This document shows, in pieces, positions 24,243 through 32,769 of a DNA stretch of 64,000 nt (position 1 is its first letter; each line of letters opens with the position of its first letter). A model generated the notes under the pieces. It was given only the letters and a program-made list of their open reading frames with translations. It had not been told where the DNA came from and did no database searches. Made by a program: the position numbers and the translations under genes. This DNA is from Clostridia bacterium (GTDB lineage: Bacteria; Bacillota; Clostridia; Christensenellales; Aristaeellaceae): positions 25,974 through 89,973 of the forward strand of contig JAFWSH010000029.1 in the NCBI GenBank assembly GCA_017519405.1. The letters run 5' to 3'.

Positions 24243-24977
24243 TCACCAGCTCTTGCCGCAGTGGGAGAGGCCGTAGGCCACCTGGGCGGCGGTGAAGCCC
24301 TCGTACTCCAGCTGGCGCTGCAGCCGGGCCCGGGTCATGCCGGCGTTGGAACGGAGGTAGGACTTCGCCTTCTTGGCGGCCTCCTGGTTCCAGTCCGCGC
24401 CGCACAGGCGCAGGGCATAGTTGATCTGGCTGTCGGTGAATTCCTCGTAGGCCAGCTGCTTCCGGAGGCTCTTGTCGGAGAAGCCGGAGTTCATGCGCAG
24501 ATAGCTCTTCGCCTTCTTCAGGGCCTCGCTGTTCCAGTCGGCCCCGGCGGCGTCGGCGGCCCGGGCGGCCTCCGAATGGGAGAAACCCTCGTACTCCAGC
24601 TGCTTGATGAGCCGCTCCCGGGAGAAGCCGGAGTTCATCCGCAGGTAGGACTGGGCCCGGCCCAGGGCGGTGTTCCGGCTGCCGTAGCTGCTGTAGTTCG
24701 AGCCGGAGGAGGAAGAGGAAGAAGTGGAAGAAGTGGAAGAACGGGCGCCGTCGGAGCGGGTATCCAGCTGGGAAGGGGCCGCCGACGGGGCCGCCTGGGG
24801 CTTCCGGCCCAAAGCGAAACCCAGCACCAGCGCCGCCACCAGCACCAGCCCCAGGGCGATGAACAGGGCCTGGCGGGCATTGCTCCGGGCGGGCTTCACC
24901 GGCGCGCCGCAGCGGGGACAGCAGGCTTCCGCCTCGTCCACCAGCTCTCCGCAGTGTTTGCATTCGATCAGGGCCAC
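24243..24977 (-). CDS. Zinc ribbon - membrane helix - triple Ltp-repeat protein
   Basis: The 244-residue protein has an N-terminal zinc ribbon (CKHCG and CPRCG) and one membrane helix (about residues 33-56). A Ser-rich linker follows (about 75-100). Then come three repeats of about 48 residues of the Ltp type (PF07553-like: A-x-x-Y-L-R-x-N-x-G-x-(S/T), QLxYExF and A-x-W). The expected topology is ribbon inside, repeats outside. Ltp repeats are known from a phage superinfection-exclusion lipoprotein and from host surface lipoproteins. The start is the GTG at 24977, chosen because AAGGAGG lies 8 bases before it; upstream in-frame codons read through non-protein-like Pro/Cys-rich sequence. It follows the pyrophosphatase gene with no clear terminator between. 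Confidence 0.82.
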   Translation of the reverse strand: MALIECKHCGELVDEAEACCPRCGAPVKPARSNARQALFIALGLVLVAALVLGFALGRKPQAAPSAAPSQLDTRSDGARSSTSSTSSSSSSGSNYSSYGSRNTALGRAQSYLRMNSGFSRERLIKQLEYEGFSHSEAARAADAAGADWNSEALKKAKSYLRMNSGFSDKSLRKQLAYEEFTDSQINYALRLCGADWNQEAAKKAKSYLRSNAGMTRARLQRQLEYEGFTAAQVAYGLSHCGKSW

Positions 24978-25047
24978 GAAAAACGCCTCCTTGACAGCGT
25001 GATGGGGGATGATGGGGGCCCCGGAGGGCCGCCCGGGTCCGGGTCGC

Positions 25048-26664
25048 TCAGCCCCAGAGCAGGGCCAGGGCGGGCACCACCTGTTTTTTCCGGGAGACAA
25101 CCCCCTTGAGGAAGACGCCCCCGGGGCTGGCCTCCTGGAGGCTGAAGGCCTGGCGGATGACCTCCCCGTCCCCCAGGAAGAGCAGCTCCGTGCCCTCCCG
25201 CAGCACGTCGGTGAGCATCAGCAGGGCCATGTCGTAGCCGCCCTTCTCCTTCACCTGGGCCATGGCCTCCAGGAACTCCTCCCGGCGGGCCAGCATGGCG
25301 GCGGAGTCGGTGGTGGTGATCTGGCTGATGGCCAGGGTGTGGCCGGCGATGTGGAAGTCCTTGAAGTCGGTGCGCAGCAGGTCCGCCGCGGGCTTGTCGG
25401 CGGTGGAGACGGAGAAGATCTCCTTCCCCAGCGCGTCCAGGTCCAGCCCGGCGATCCGGGCCAGGCGCTCCGCCATCCGCCGGTCCCGGGGGGTGGTGGT
25501 GGGGGACTTGAACATCACCGTGTCGCTGACGATGGCGGCGGCCATGAGCCCCGCCAGCCGCTCCCCGGGCAGGAGCCCCGCCTCCTGGTACATGGTGGCG
25601 ATGATGGTGTTGGAGGAGCCCACCGGCTCGTTGCGCACAAAGACCGGATACCCCGTCTCCACGTCCCCCAGCCGGTGGTGGTCGATGATCCCGGCGATCT
25701 CCGCCTGCTCCAGCCCCGGCACGGACTGGGCCTTCTCATTGTGGTCCACCAGCACCACCCGCTTGCGGTTGGGGCGGATCAGGTGGTAGCGGGTGAGGGT
25801 GCCCACCACCCGGTCCGCCTCGTCCAGCACGGGGAAGGAGCGGTAGCGGTGCTGCATCACCGTCTCCCGGACGTCGTCCAGGAAGTCGTCCAGGTGGAAG
25901 CACACCACGCTGTCCACGTGGGCCACCAGGCGCACGGGGATGGCCTGGAAGAGCATCCGCCCCGCCCGCCAGGCGTCGAAGGGGGTGGCGATGACGCAGG
26001 TGGGGGAGTCCAGGCCGCTGTAGCGCTCCGCCAGGCTGCTCTGGCACAGGATGATGCACTTCACCCCCAGGGCCAGGGCCTGGGCCACCACCTCCTCCCG
26101 GTCGCCGCACAGGACGATGCTGTCCTCCTTCACGCCCCGCAGGCTCTCCCCGGGGGCGGGCATGGCGATGGTGACCTCCCCCGCCATGGTCTCGAAGGCG
26201 TCGTCGTTGGCGTTGAGGATGTGGCCCTCCAGGGCGGAGAGCACGTTGAAGATGGGGGTCTCCCGGAGGGTGGGGTCCAGGATGCCCCGCATGTCGTGCT
26301 CCGCGATGCGCCCCGTGGTGACCATGCCGAAGAGGGTGCCGTCCTCCCGCACCACCGGCAGGATGGACCAGGCGGGGTTCTCCTGCATCATCTCCCAGGC
26401 CCGGCTCACGGGCACCCCGGGGTCCAGCTTGGGGGGCCGGTCGATGTCCAGGTCCCGCACCTGGGTGCGGACGGTGGTGAGACGCTGGGGGGCCTCCGCC
26501 CCGAAGCGCCGCAGCAGGAAGGCGGTCTCGTCGTTCAGGTGGCCCAGGCGCACCGGCACATAGCTGTCGTCCCCCAGGGCCTTGCGCAGCCCGGCGTAGG
26601 CCATGGCCGCGACGATGGAGTCGGTGTCCGGGTTCCGGTGTCCGCACACATAGGTGATGGGCAT
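25048..26664 (-). CDS. ppaC: Mn-dependent inorganic pyrophosphatase (DHH family) with regulatory CBS/DRTGG insert
   Basis: The 538-residue enzyme hydrolyses PPi to two phosphates. The DHH-phosphoesterase part has GHRNPDTDSI at the N-terminus, VDHNE and IIDHHRLGD further on, and the DHHA2 part with the Arg/Lys-rich SRKK motif near the C-terminus. A CBS domain pair interrupted by a DRTGG-like region occupies about residues 70-310, as in nucleotide-regulated Clostridium enzymes, so adenine-nucleotide control is expected. It is the second gene after the acyl-ACP thioesterase (25 bases between), which suggests one operon; AAAGGAATG before the ATG is a moderate ribosome site. Confidence 0.92.
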   Translation of the reverse strand: MPITYVCGHRNPDTDSIVAAMAYAGLRKALGDDSYVPVRLGHLNDETAFLLRRFGAEAPQRLTTVRTQVRDLDIDRPPKLDPGVPVSRAWEMMQENPAWSILPVVREDGTLFGMVTTGRIAEHDMRGILDPTLRETPIFNVLSALEGHILNANDDAFETMAGEVTIAMPAPGESLRGVKEDSIVLCGDREEVVAQALALGVKCIILCQSSLAERYSGLDSPTCVIATPFDAWRAGRMLFQAIPVRLVAHVDSVVCFHLDDFLDDVRETVMQHRYRSFPVLDEADRVVGTLTRYHLIRPNRKRVVLVDHNEKAQSVPGLEQAEIAGIIDHHRLGDVETGYPVFVRNEPVGSSNTIIATMYQEAGLLPGERLAGLMAAAIVSDTVMFKSPTTTPRDRRMAERLARIAGLDLDALGKEIFSVSTADKPAADLLRTDFKDFHIAGHTLAISQITTTDSAAMLARREEFLEAMAQVKEKGGYDMALLMLTDVLREGTELLFLGDGEVIRQAFSLQEASPGGVFLKGVVSRKKQVVPALALLWG

Positions 26665-26689
26665 CTCTCACATTCCTTTCTGTCCCGGG

Positions 26690-27439
26690 TCACCGCGCCA
26701 CGCCGCCCTGCCGGGGGCGCAGGGTGCCGCCCACGTCGAAGCAGCGCACGTCCCCCCGGAAGCCGCTGAAGGAGAAGGCGCCGTCCAGCTGCCTCAGCTC
26801 CGTGTGAATCTCGTCCCCGAGGCGCACCTCGTGGGCGAAGGAGATCACCAGGTGGGAGAGCTCCTGCCGGCCCAGGGTCTCGGCCCCCAGGGCGTTGCAG
26901 GCCCAGTCGGCATAGCGGGCGTTGTTCACATGGCAGTTGGGGTCCAGGTCGGTGTAGGCGGGGCGGATCAGCCCCTCCTGCAGGGTGCCGGAGACCTCCG
27001 TCACCGGGGCGGGCAGGCCCAGGGGCGCCGGCAGGTCCCGGTTGTCCGGCATCAGGGCTGCCACGGACTCGGAGCGCGCCATCTGGCGGCTGTCCAGGTT
27101 CAGCAGCACCCAGAGGGTGGCCGCCCGGCCGATCTCCTGCCCGGCCTCGTCCCGGCAGACAAAATAGCGGGGGAAGAACCACCGCCGCATGGGCATGGGC
27201 CAGGTCTCCACCGTCACCCGCTGCTGCAGCAGGGGGTAGCGGTCCATCTCCAGCTCCAGCCGGGTGACCACCCAGGCCAGGCCCTGGTTCAGCAGGGCGT
27301 GGCGCCCCACCCCCAGCAGCTCCGCGTGGGTGGTGGCCGTCTCCTGCATGGCCTCCAGCAGGGCCCCCGGCCGCCAGGCGCCGGTGAGGTCGCAGTCCCG
27401 GGTTTTCAGGGTAAGCTCCTCCGCATAGGATTTCATCAT
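26690..27439 (-). CDS. Acyl-ACP thioesterase
   Basis: The 249-residue protein has two hotdog domains of the plant FatA/FatB-like bacterial family. These hydrolyse acyl-ACP and release free fatty acid, which sets chain length and supply. Visible marks are AWVVTRLELEMDRYP, the ATLWVLLNLDSRQMAR segment of the first domain, and the catalytic-region DLDPNCHVNNARYADW in the second (His and Asn of NxHxNN type). MMK gives two possible ATGs, three bases apart, and GGAGG lies 9 bases before the first. It heads the operon with ppaC. Confidence 0.9.
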   Translation of the reverse strand: MMKSYAEELTLKTRDCDLTGAWRPGALLEAMQETATTHAELLGVGRHALLNQGLAWVVTRLELEMDRYPLLQQRVTVETWPMPMRRWFFPRYFVCRDEAGQEIGRAATLWVLLNLDSRQMARSESVAALMPDNRDLPAPLGLPAPVTEVSGTLQEGLIRPAYTDLDPNCHVNNARYADWACNALGAETLGRQELSHLVISFAHEVRLGDEIHTELRQLDGAFSFSGFRGDVRCFDVGGTLRPRQGGVAR

Positions 27440-27461
27440 GGTGTTCCGCCTCCGTTTGCCT

Positions 27462-27489
27462 GGGGACAGCCCGATGCCGGGCCTGTCCC
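27462..27489 (-). promoter_or_regulatory. Stable hairpin in the thioesterase leader
   Basis: GGGACAGGCCCG pairs with CGGGCTGTCCC with one bulged base and a GCAT loop, between the promoter and the ribosome site. There is no U-run, so it is not a terminator. It may stabilise the mRNA or modulate translation. Confidence 0.4.
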
Positions 27490-27498
27490 GCTTCCTCT

Positions 27499-27527
27499 AT
27501 TGTAAGCCTTTTCCCCCGCCGATGCAA
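27499..27527 (-). promoter_or_regulatory. Promoter of the thioesterase-ppaC operon
   Basis: On the minus strand, TTGCAT (27527-27522) and TACAAT (27504-27499) are 17 bases apart. Confidence 0.75.
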
Positions 27528-27540
27528 GCGCGGCGCCGGA

Positions 27541-27587
27541 AAAGAAAACCCCCGGGGCCGGCGGAGGACCGTCGGCTGCCCGGGGAA
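27541..27587 (-). terminator. Terminator of the PrsA-like gene
   Basis: On the minus strand CCCCGGG and an inner GCCG pair with CGGC and CCCGGGG, followed by TTTTCTTTT. Confidence 0.7.
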
Positions 27588-27606
27588 TGCCCCAGCGGGT
27601 GGGGGA

Positions 27607-29100
27607 TCAGTCGTTGAGCCAGTCCAGGTGCTTCTCCACCGTGGCGGCGTTCACCCACTCGGTGACCTGCTGGTTGTAGTACTCGTCCTGCTTGGTGCTC
27701 AGCAGGTCCCCGTGGAGGTCGTCCCGGATCTCCTGGGTCAGCTCCACCGGGCCCTCGGCCACGTCGGACTCGTAGCGGATGATGTAGTAGCCGTAGAGGC
27801 CGGCGGCGGGATCGCTCACGTCCCCCACCTTCTCCAGGCCCATGGCCGCGGCGGTGAAGGCCGCGTCGAAACCGGACATGTTCTCGCACACGGCGTAGCC
27901 CGTCTCCGCGTGGGAGGCCCCCGCCATCATGCCGGGATCCTCGTTGTACTGGGCCACCAGCTCGTTCCAGTCATAGCCGCCCCGGGCCGCCTCCACCACG
28001 GTGTCGGCCTTCTCCTTGATGTGGCTCAGGGCCGCCTGGGTGGCCTCCGTCAGGGCCGCCTCATAGCCGGCCTTCCGGGCCTTGGCCTCCGCCAGGCTCC
28101 GGGCGTTCTGGGCGGTGGTCTCGTCGGTGTCCGCCGGGAAGGCAGACTGCACGTCCGCCACCACCAGGTCCGTCACGGTGGCGTAGCCGGAGGGGGTCTC
28201 GGGCTGCTTCAGGGCGGCGCTGTCCCCCAGGTCCACGGTCACCTGGTTCACCAGGGCGTCCACGTCCGTCACGCCGGCGTTGGTGAGCTGGGTGGTGAGG
28301 CTGGAGATGGTGGCGTCCTCCGCGGAGATCCGGCTCTGGAGGCTGTCCAGGATGGCCTGGTCCTCGGCGGTGTATTTGATGAGGATCTGCCGCACCATGC
28401 GGTAGCCGGCGGGGCGGTAGTACAGGGTGTCCTCGCTGTCGCCGTTCACCGCCGTGCCGTAGGCGCTCAGGTCGCCCTCATACTTGGCCTTGTCGGCGTC
28501 GGCCAGCCGGGTGAACTCCGCCTGCACCTCGTCGTCGCTCACGGTGACGTCCTTGCAGACGATGTCCCGGAAGGCGTGGTCAATCTTGTCGTTCAGGGCG
28601 GTGGTGTACACGCTCTCCTCGGTGAGGCCCAGGTTGTCCTGCACAGACTGGCGGATGGCCGCGTCCAGTTCATCGCCGGTGAGCTCGGTGTCGGCAAACA
28701 TCACCCGCTGGATCAGGTCATAGTTCTGCTGCCACTCGGCGGCGGCCTCGGCCTTCTCCTCCTCGGTGAGCTGGATGGCGCTCACGTCCCCCAGGAGCTC
28801 CGCCTGCTTCTGGCGGACCACCTCCTGCTGGATCATGCCGTTCACCACTTCCTCCCGGGCGGAGGCGACCAGCGTCTTGTCGGTGATGTCCATTGCCTGG
28901 CCGTAGTACTGATAATACCGCTGCAGATAGGCCAGATAATCCGTCACCTGCGCGTTGATCTCTCCCTTGGTGATGGCGACCCCGTTGACCTTGACCACCT
29001 CGGTGGCGGCGTCCACCGCCATGTCCTTGACGATCAGGGAGCAGCTGCTCAGCAGAAGGCAGGCCGCCAGCAGAAGGGCCAGAAAAGCCGTTTTACGCAT
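27607..29100 (-). CDS. prsA: PrsA-like foldase lipoprotein (parvulin-type PPIase)
   Basis: The 497-residue protein has a lipoprotein signal peptide with lipobox LLSSC, so it acts at the outer face of the membrane. An N-terminal SurA/PrsA chaperone part starts with VVKVNGVAITKGEINAQ. A parvulin domain is split: its first strand is in YRMVRQILIKY (about residue 212) and the rest comes after a long helical insert (about 225-345) in ARGGYDWNELVAQYNEDPGM and SAGLYGYYIIRYE-like sequence. The insert makes the protein much longer than Bacillus PrsA (about 290). It would help fold the many exported enzymes of this strain. Confidence 0.85.
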   Translation of the reverse strand: MRKTAFLALLLAACLLLSSCSLIVKDMAVDAATEVVKVNGVAITKGEINAQVTDYLAYLQRYYQYYGQAMDITDKTLVASAREEVVNGMIQQEVVRQKQAELLGDVSAIQLTEEEKAEAAAEWQQNYDLIQRVMFADTELTGDELDAAIRQSVQDNLGLTEESVYTTALNDKIDHAFRDIVCKDVTVSDDEVQAEFTRLADADKAKYEGDLSAYGTAVNGDSEDTLYYRPAGYRMVRQILIKYTAEDQAILDSLQSRISAEDATISSLTTQLTNAGVTDVDALVNQVTVDLGDSAALKQPETPSGYATVTDLVVADVQSAFPADTDETTAQNARSLAEAKARKAGYEAALTEATQAALSHIKEKADTVVEAARGGYDWNELVAQYNEDPGMMAGASHAETGYAVCENMSGFDAAFTAAAMGLEKVGDVSDPAAGLYGYYIIRYESDVAEGPVELTQEIRDDLHGDLLSTKQDEYYNQQVTEWVNAATVEKHLDWLND

Positions 29101-29147
29101 GGTATATCTCTCCTGTTCTGTATCTTTCCCTTTGCGGATACCGTAGC

Positions 29148-29176
29148 GTTATACCCCAACTCGCCCCCATGTGCAA
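29148..29176 (-). promoter_or_regulatory. Promoter of the PrsA-like gene
   Basis: On the minus strand, TTGCAC (29176-29171) and TATAAC (29153-29148) are 17 bases apart. Confidence 0.75.
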
Positions 29177-29221
29177 GGGAAAACGGAAAAAAGGGGGGGC
29201 GGCCTCAACCGGACGCGGGGG

Positions 29222-29305
29222 GCGACCTCATCCGTCCGTGCAGGCACGGACACCTTCCCCTGGGAGGGGAAGGGGGACCGTTTGCGGTGGATGAGGTTCC
29301 CCGCC
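29222..29305. repeat. Interspersed palindromic repeat, family 1
   Basis: It reads GACCTCATCCGTCCGTGC, then GGCACGGACACCTTCCCCTG, GGAGGGGAAGG and a GGACCG..TTGCGGTGGATGAGG end. It is close to the copy at 40.8 kb over about 80 bases. Confidence 0.7.
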
Positions 29306-29314
29306 CACCCTATC

Positions 29315-29339
29315 AAAAAGCCCCCCAGCCGCGGGGGGC
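29315..29339 (-). terminator. Terminator of the esterase gene
   Basis: On the minus strand GCCCCCC pairs with GGGGGGC around GCGGCT and is followed by TTTTT. Confidence 0.85.
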
Positions 29340-29352
29340 AGTCTGTGCGCCA

Positions 29353-30120
29353 TCAGGGATTCCCGGGGTCGTCAGCGTTTTTCTGCTGCGCCAGCCAGTC
29401 CCGGATGAGGGCCTCCATCTGCGCCGGGAAGCGGTCGAAGTGGTGGGTCTCCCCGGGGATCATGGCCAGATGGCCGCAGCGGTAGCGGGTGGCGGAGGCC
29501 CGGGCCTCCGCCGGGGGCACCAGGTCGTCCTGATCCCCCTGGAGAATCAGCACCGGCCCCGGGAAGCGGTCCATGGCCTCCTCCGCGTGGACGGTCTGGG
29601 CCACCCGGATATAGTCCCCCGACAGGGTCAGGCCCTTTATGACGTCGACCTTGTCGGGGATCCGCAGGGGATCAAAGCGGAAACCCAGCAGGCTGCCCTC
29701 CCGGGCGCTCCGGGGGATCATGAAGGCCGGGGCCCGCAGGATCAGGCCGCGGACCAGGTCCGGGGCCATGCCCCCCACCAGCGCCGCTGTCAGCCCGCCC
29801 TGGGAGTGGCCGGAGAGCCAGATCTCCGTGACAAAATCCATCTTTTCGGCCGCGTGCAGCACGGAAAGGGTGTTGGAGATCCACTTGTGGAGGGTGTGAT
29901 CCCGGAAGGCGCCGCCGCTCCCGCCGTGGCCGTACAGGTCGAAGCGCAGGGTGGCAAAGCCCGCCTCCCTCATGGCCCGGCAGGCGGCCAGGGTGTGGGG
30001 CCTGTCCTTGCTGCTGGTGAAGCCGTGGAGGACGATCACCAGGGGGCTCGGGGCTGTCCCGGGGCGCTCCAGCACGGCGCTGAGCCGGATGCCGTCATCC
30101 ATGAGGGTCAGCTGCTCCAT
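29353..30120 (-). CDS. Alpha/beta hydrolase, cinnamoyl (feruloyl) esterase-like
   Basis: The 255-residue cytoplasmic hydrolase has the oxyanion segment HGFTSSKDRP, then LRFDLYGHGGSGG, the nucleophile elbow GHSQGG, the acid in QGDQDDLVP and the catalytic His in GETHHFDR. The order and spacing resemble Lactobacillus cinnamoyl esterase LJ0536, including the lid region with LTLSGDYIRVAQ. Such enzymes release ferulate or related acids from plant-wall arabinose esters. That fits the arabinan- and pectin-type enzymes nearby, but the substrate is inferred. It follows the GH3 gene with a terminator between them and GAAGGAGG before its ATG. Confidence 0.8.
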   Translation of the reverse strand: MEQLTLMDDGIRLSAVLERPGTAPSPLVIVLHGFTSSKDRPHTLAACRAMREAGFATLRFDLYGHGGSGGAFRDHTLHKWISNTLSVLHAAEKMDFVTEIWLSGHSQGGLTAALVGGMAPDLVRGLILRAPAFMIPRSAREGSLLGFRFDPLRIPDKVDVIKGLTLSGDYIRVAQTVHAEEAMDRFPGPVLILQGDQDDLVPPAEARASATRYRCGHLAMIPGETHHFDRFPAQMEALIRDWLAQQKNADDPGNP

Positions 30121-30142
30121 GGGTTTCCTCCTTCTGTCCGGG

Positions 30143-30174
30143 AAAAACGGGAGCCCGCCGGGCGGCGGGCTCCC
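30143..30174 (-). terminator. Terminator between the GH3 gene and the esterase gene
   Basis: On the minus strand GGGAGCCCGCC pairs with GGCGGGCTCCC around GCCC, then GTTTTT. The esterase ribosome site lies immediately after it. Confidence 0.85.
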
Positions 30175-30198
30175 TTGGATTCACGCGGGGTCGGGGTC

Positions 30199-32577
30199 TC
30201 AGTAGGTGAGACCGAAGCCGGACCAGTAGTAGTTGCCGTCCGCATCCTGGTAGGCGTAGTGGCCGCCGGGCACATTCTGCAGGATGGCGGGATCGATGTA
30301 CTGATCCTTGTCATAGCCGGGCACGTCGTTGGGGGAGGCGGAGGTCTCCAGATAGGTGCCGTCCTCGTTCTCCACATAGGTCAGGCCGATGACCTCCTCG
30401 CAGGAGACCATGGTGACCGCCAGCTTGCCGGTGGGCTTGAAGGCGCCCACAATGGCACCCACCTGGGCGCTGCGGGCATTGCCCACGGAGGCGGGGGAGG
30501 TGGTGTACTGGGCCAGCAGGGCGTCGCAGTAGGGCTCCAGGTTGGTCAGGATCCAGGGGGAGGTGCACACGATGGTGGCCACCACCTTGCCGCCGTTGCC
30601 GTGGACGGTCTCCGCGGCCTTGACCAGCTTGTCGATGTCAGCCACCGTGGTGACCTCGATCTTCTCGCCGGTCTTCTTCTGGGAGGCAGTGACGCCCTGG
30701 CCGAAGCCGCCGCCGCCGCCGGACATCTCCCGCTCGTCCACGGTGTAGTCCTCAACCAGGCTCAGCACGCCCTCGGAGGCGGAGCCGTTGGTGGAGTTGG
30801 TGGCCTTGGGCTGCACATAGAAGTAGGCAACCTCGGCGTCCTTGGCCTTGTCCACCACCTCGAAGCCCTGGGCAGTGAAGAGCTCGGTCAGGGCAGCCAG
30901 GGTGTCCTCGTCCTCGCCGGTGCCGGTGTAGGAGGCGATGAAGAGCTTGGTGCCCGCGTTGGGCGCCAGGGGCAGGGTGTTCTCATGGTTCTTCATGAGC
31001 ACCACGGCCTTCTGGTGCAGGGCCTGGGCCTGGCCCGCGGCGGTCTTCAGGTTGGTGGCGCGGACCTCGTCGGCCTTGGCATAGTCCAGATAGGGGTTGT
31101 CGAAGCGGCCCTGCTGGAAGATGGCGGTGGCACGGTTGATGTTGGCGCGGTCCAGGTCCTCCTTGGCCAGGACGCCGGTGTTCACGGCCTCGATGACCAG
31201 GTCGGTGCGCAGGCCGGAGCCGATGGCGTCGCTGCCGGCGGAGATGAGCAGGGCATAGCGCTCGGTCATGCTCAGGTCTTCCACGCCGAAGGTCTGGCCG
31301 GTGACGATGCCGGAGTCGGTGTTCACATAGCCGTCAAAGCCCATGACGTCCCGCAGCAGGGTGGTGATGATCTCCTTGTTGTAGGCGGAACCCAGCTCCT
31401 GGGGCTCCACCACGTGGCCGCGGTAGGACTGGGGCACGGAGCGGGTGTCCTTGGTATCCCGGGAGTAGCAGGGCATGATGGAGCCGCACTTGGCGTCGAT
31501 GGCGGCCTGGAAGGCCACCAGGTGGTACTTCTCCAGGGAGCCCTCGGTGGGATAGAGGCGCCACTGGCCCTGGGCGGTGTGGGACTCAAAGCCGTTCTCG
31601 GCGGAGCCGTCGCCGGGGAAGTGCTTCACGGAGAGGGCCACAGCGCCGGGCTTCAGGCCGTCGATGCCCATGTGATAGCCGTCCACCAGGGCGGTGATGA
31701 TGCCGGCGGTGATCTCAGGACGCTCGCAGAAGGTCTCCAGGTTCCGGGGCCAGCGGGGGTCGGTCACCAGGTCCACCTGGGGGCCGTACATGGCGTTGAT
31801 GCCCTGGGCCACCCACATCTGGCGGTCCACCTCCGCATACTCGCGGATGGCGTCAAAGTTGCCGTCGCCCATGGCGGCAGCGGCCAGGCCGGGGGCGTCC
31901 GGGAAGCCGGCGGCGATGGGGTTGGAGATGATGGTCATGGGGATGGCGGGCACGCCCCGCTGGGCGGCGTCGGCCTCGGCCATCTCGGTGACCACGTTGT
32001 TGTACAGGGCCACCATGGAGGCGTCGAAGTTCAGGCCGCCGCGGTAGACGCCCGCCCGGACCTTCTGCTCGTTGATCACGACGGAGTCAAGGCCCGCGAA
32101 GCTGTTGGAGTAGGCGTTCTTGGACTCCTCGCCCGGGGCCACCATGGTGACGATGGCGGCGGGGTTGATGGTGCCGTCCTCATTCTTGGCCATGTCCAGC
32201 TTCGGCACGCCGGGGGTGATGGCCAGGGCGTTGAAGAGGAAGCCGGCCTGGTCCTCCAGGGACAGCTTGCTCACCAGGTCCGTGGCCCGCTCCCGGGCGT
32301 CCAGGCGCCAGTCCTCGGCGGGATCCAGTTCCTTGTTGTTGTTCAGGTCCTTGAAATACTTGCCGTCCACCACCAGGACGCCCACGGTGGTGACGCCGAT
32401 GGTGGGGCCGCCCTCGTTCTCATAGAAGGCGGGCTCCAGATAGGTGGCGGTGGGATCCACCGCGGCGGGATCATAGGGGGCCGCAATGTAGCTGTCGCCC
32501 TCGCCCTCCGCCAGGGAGGCGGGGACCAGGGACAGCAGCATGGCCAGGGTCACAAGCAGACAGATGATCCGTTTCAT
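30199..32577 (-). CDS. Secreted glycoside hydrolase family 3 enzyme
   Basis: The 792-residue protein has a signal peptide (MKRIICLLVTLAMLLSLVPASLAEG). It carries a GH3 TIM barrel with KHFPGDG and the nucleophile motif GFDGYVNTDSG (Asp421), then the (alpha/beta)6 sandwich domain with AVVLMKN and a C-terminal tail with VPGGHYAYQD. Beta-glucosidase or beta-xylosidase activity on oligosaccharides outside the cell is typical. The long N-terminal extension before the barrel includes a Ca-loop-like DLNNNKELDPAEDW. A Gly-rich loop (SGGGGGFGQG) interrupts the sandwich domain. The start at 32577 follows AAAAGGAG. Confidence 0.9.
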   Translation of the reverse strand: MKRIICLLVTLAMLLSLVPASLAEGEGDSYIAAPYDPAAVDPTATYLEPAFYENEGGPTIGVTTVGVLVVDGKYFKDLNNNKELDPAEDWRLDARERATDLVSKLSLEDQAGFLFNALAITPGVPKLDMAKNEDGTINPAAIVTMVAPGEESKNAYSNSFAGLDSVVINEQKVRAGVYRGGLNFDASMVALYNNVVTEMAEADAAQRGVPAIPMTIISNPIAAGFPDAPGLAAAAMGDGNFDAIREYAEVDRQMWVAQGINAMYGPQVDLVTDPRWPRNLETFCERPEITAGIITALVDGYHMGIDGLKPGAVALSVKHFPGDGSAENGFESHTAQGQWRLYPTEGSLEKYHLVAFQAAIDAKCGSIMPCYSRDTKDTRSVPQSYRGHVVEPQELGSAYNKEIITTLLRDVMGFDGYVNTDSGIVTGQTFGVEDLSMTERYALLISAGSDAIGSGLRTDLVIEAVNTGVLAKEDLDRANINRATAIFQQGRFDNPYLDYAKADEVRATNLKTAAGQAQALHQKAVVLMKNHENTLPLAPNAGTKLFIASYTGTGEDEDTLAALTELFTAQGFEVVDKAKDAEVAYFYVQPKATNSTNGSASEGVLSLVEDYTVDEREMSGGGGGFGQGVTASQKKTGEKIEVTTVADIDKLVKAAETVHGNGGKVVATIVCTSPWILTNLEPYCDALLAQYTTSPASVGNARSAQVGAIVGAFKPTGKLAVTMVSCEEVIGLTYVENEDGTYLETSASPNDVPGYDKDQYIDPAILQNVPGGHYAYQDADGNYYWSGFGLTY

Positions 32578-32647
32578 GTGCATTCTCCTTTTCTCGGTGG
32601 GATGGGTGACGGGCAGCGCCGCACAGCCGCCCTTTTTCCGTAATGCC

Positions 32648-32676
32648 ATCATAACACAGGCGGGAACAAGAAAAAA
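32648..32676 (-). promoter_or_regulatory. Possible promoter of the GH3 gene
   Basis: On the minus strand TATGAT (32653-32648) is preceded by TGT, giving an extended -10. The -35 position is only a T-run that also serves as the tail of the upstream terminator. Confidence 0.5.
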
Positions 32677-32695
32677 GGTGTTTGGCACGAACACC
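32671..32695 (-). terminator. Terminator of the first kinase/regulator operon
   Basis: On the minus strand GGTGTT pairs with AACACC around a 7-base loop and is followed by TTTTTT. Confidence 0.75.
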
Positions 32696-32769
32696 CTTCA
32701 AAGGACCGTAAAGCACGGATCCGGCCGTTCACGACAGAAAAGCGGCGTGAATGGCACGGACCGCCGGGG

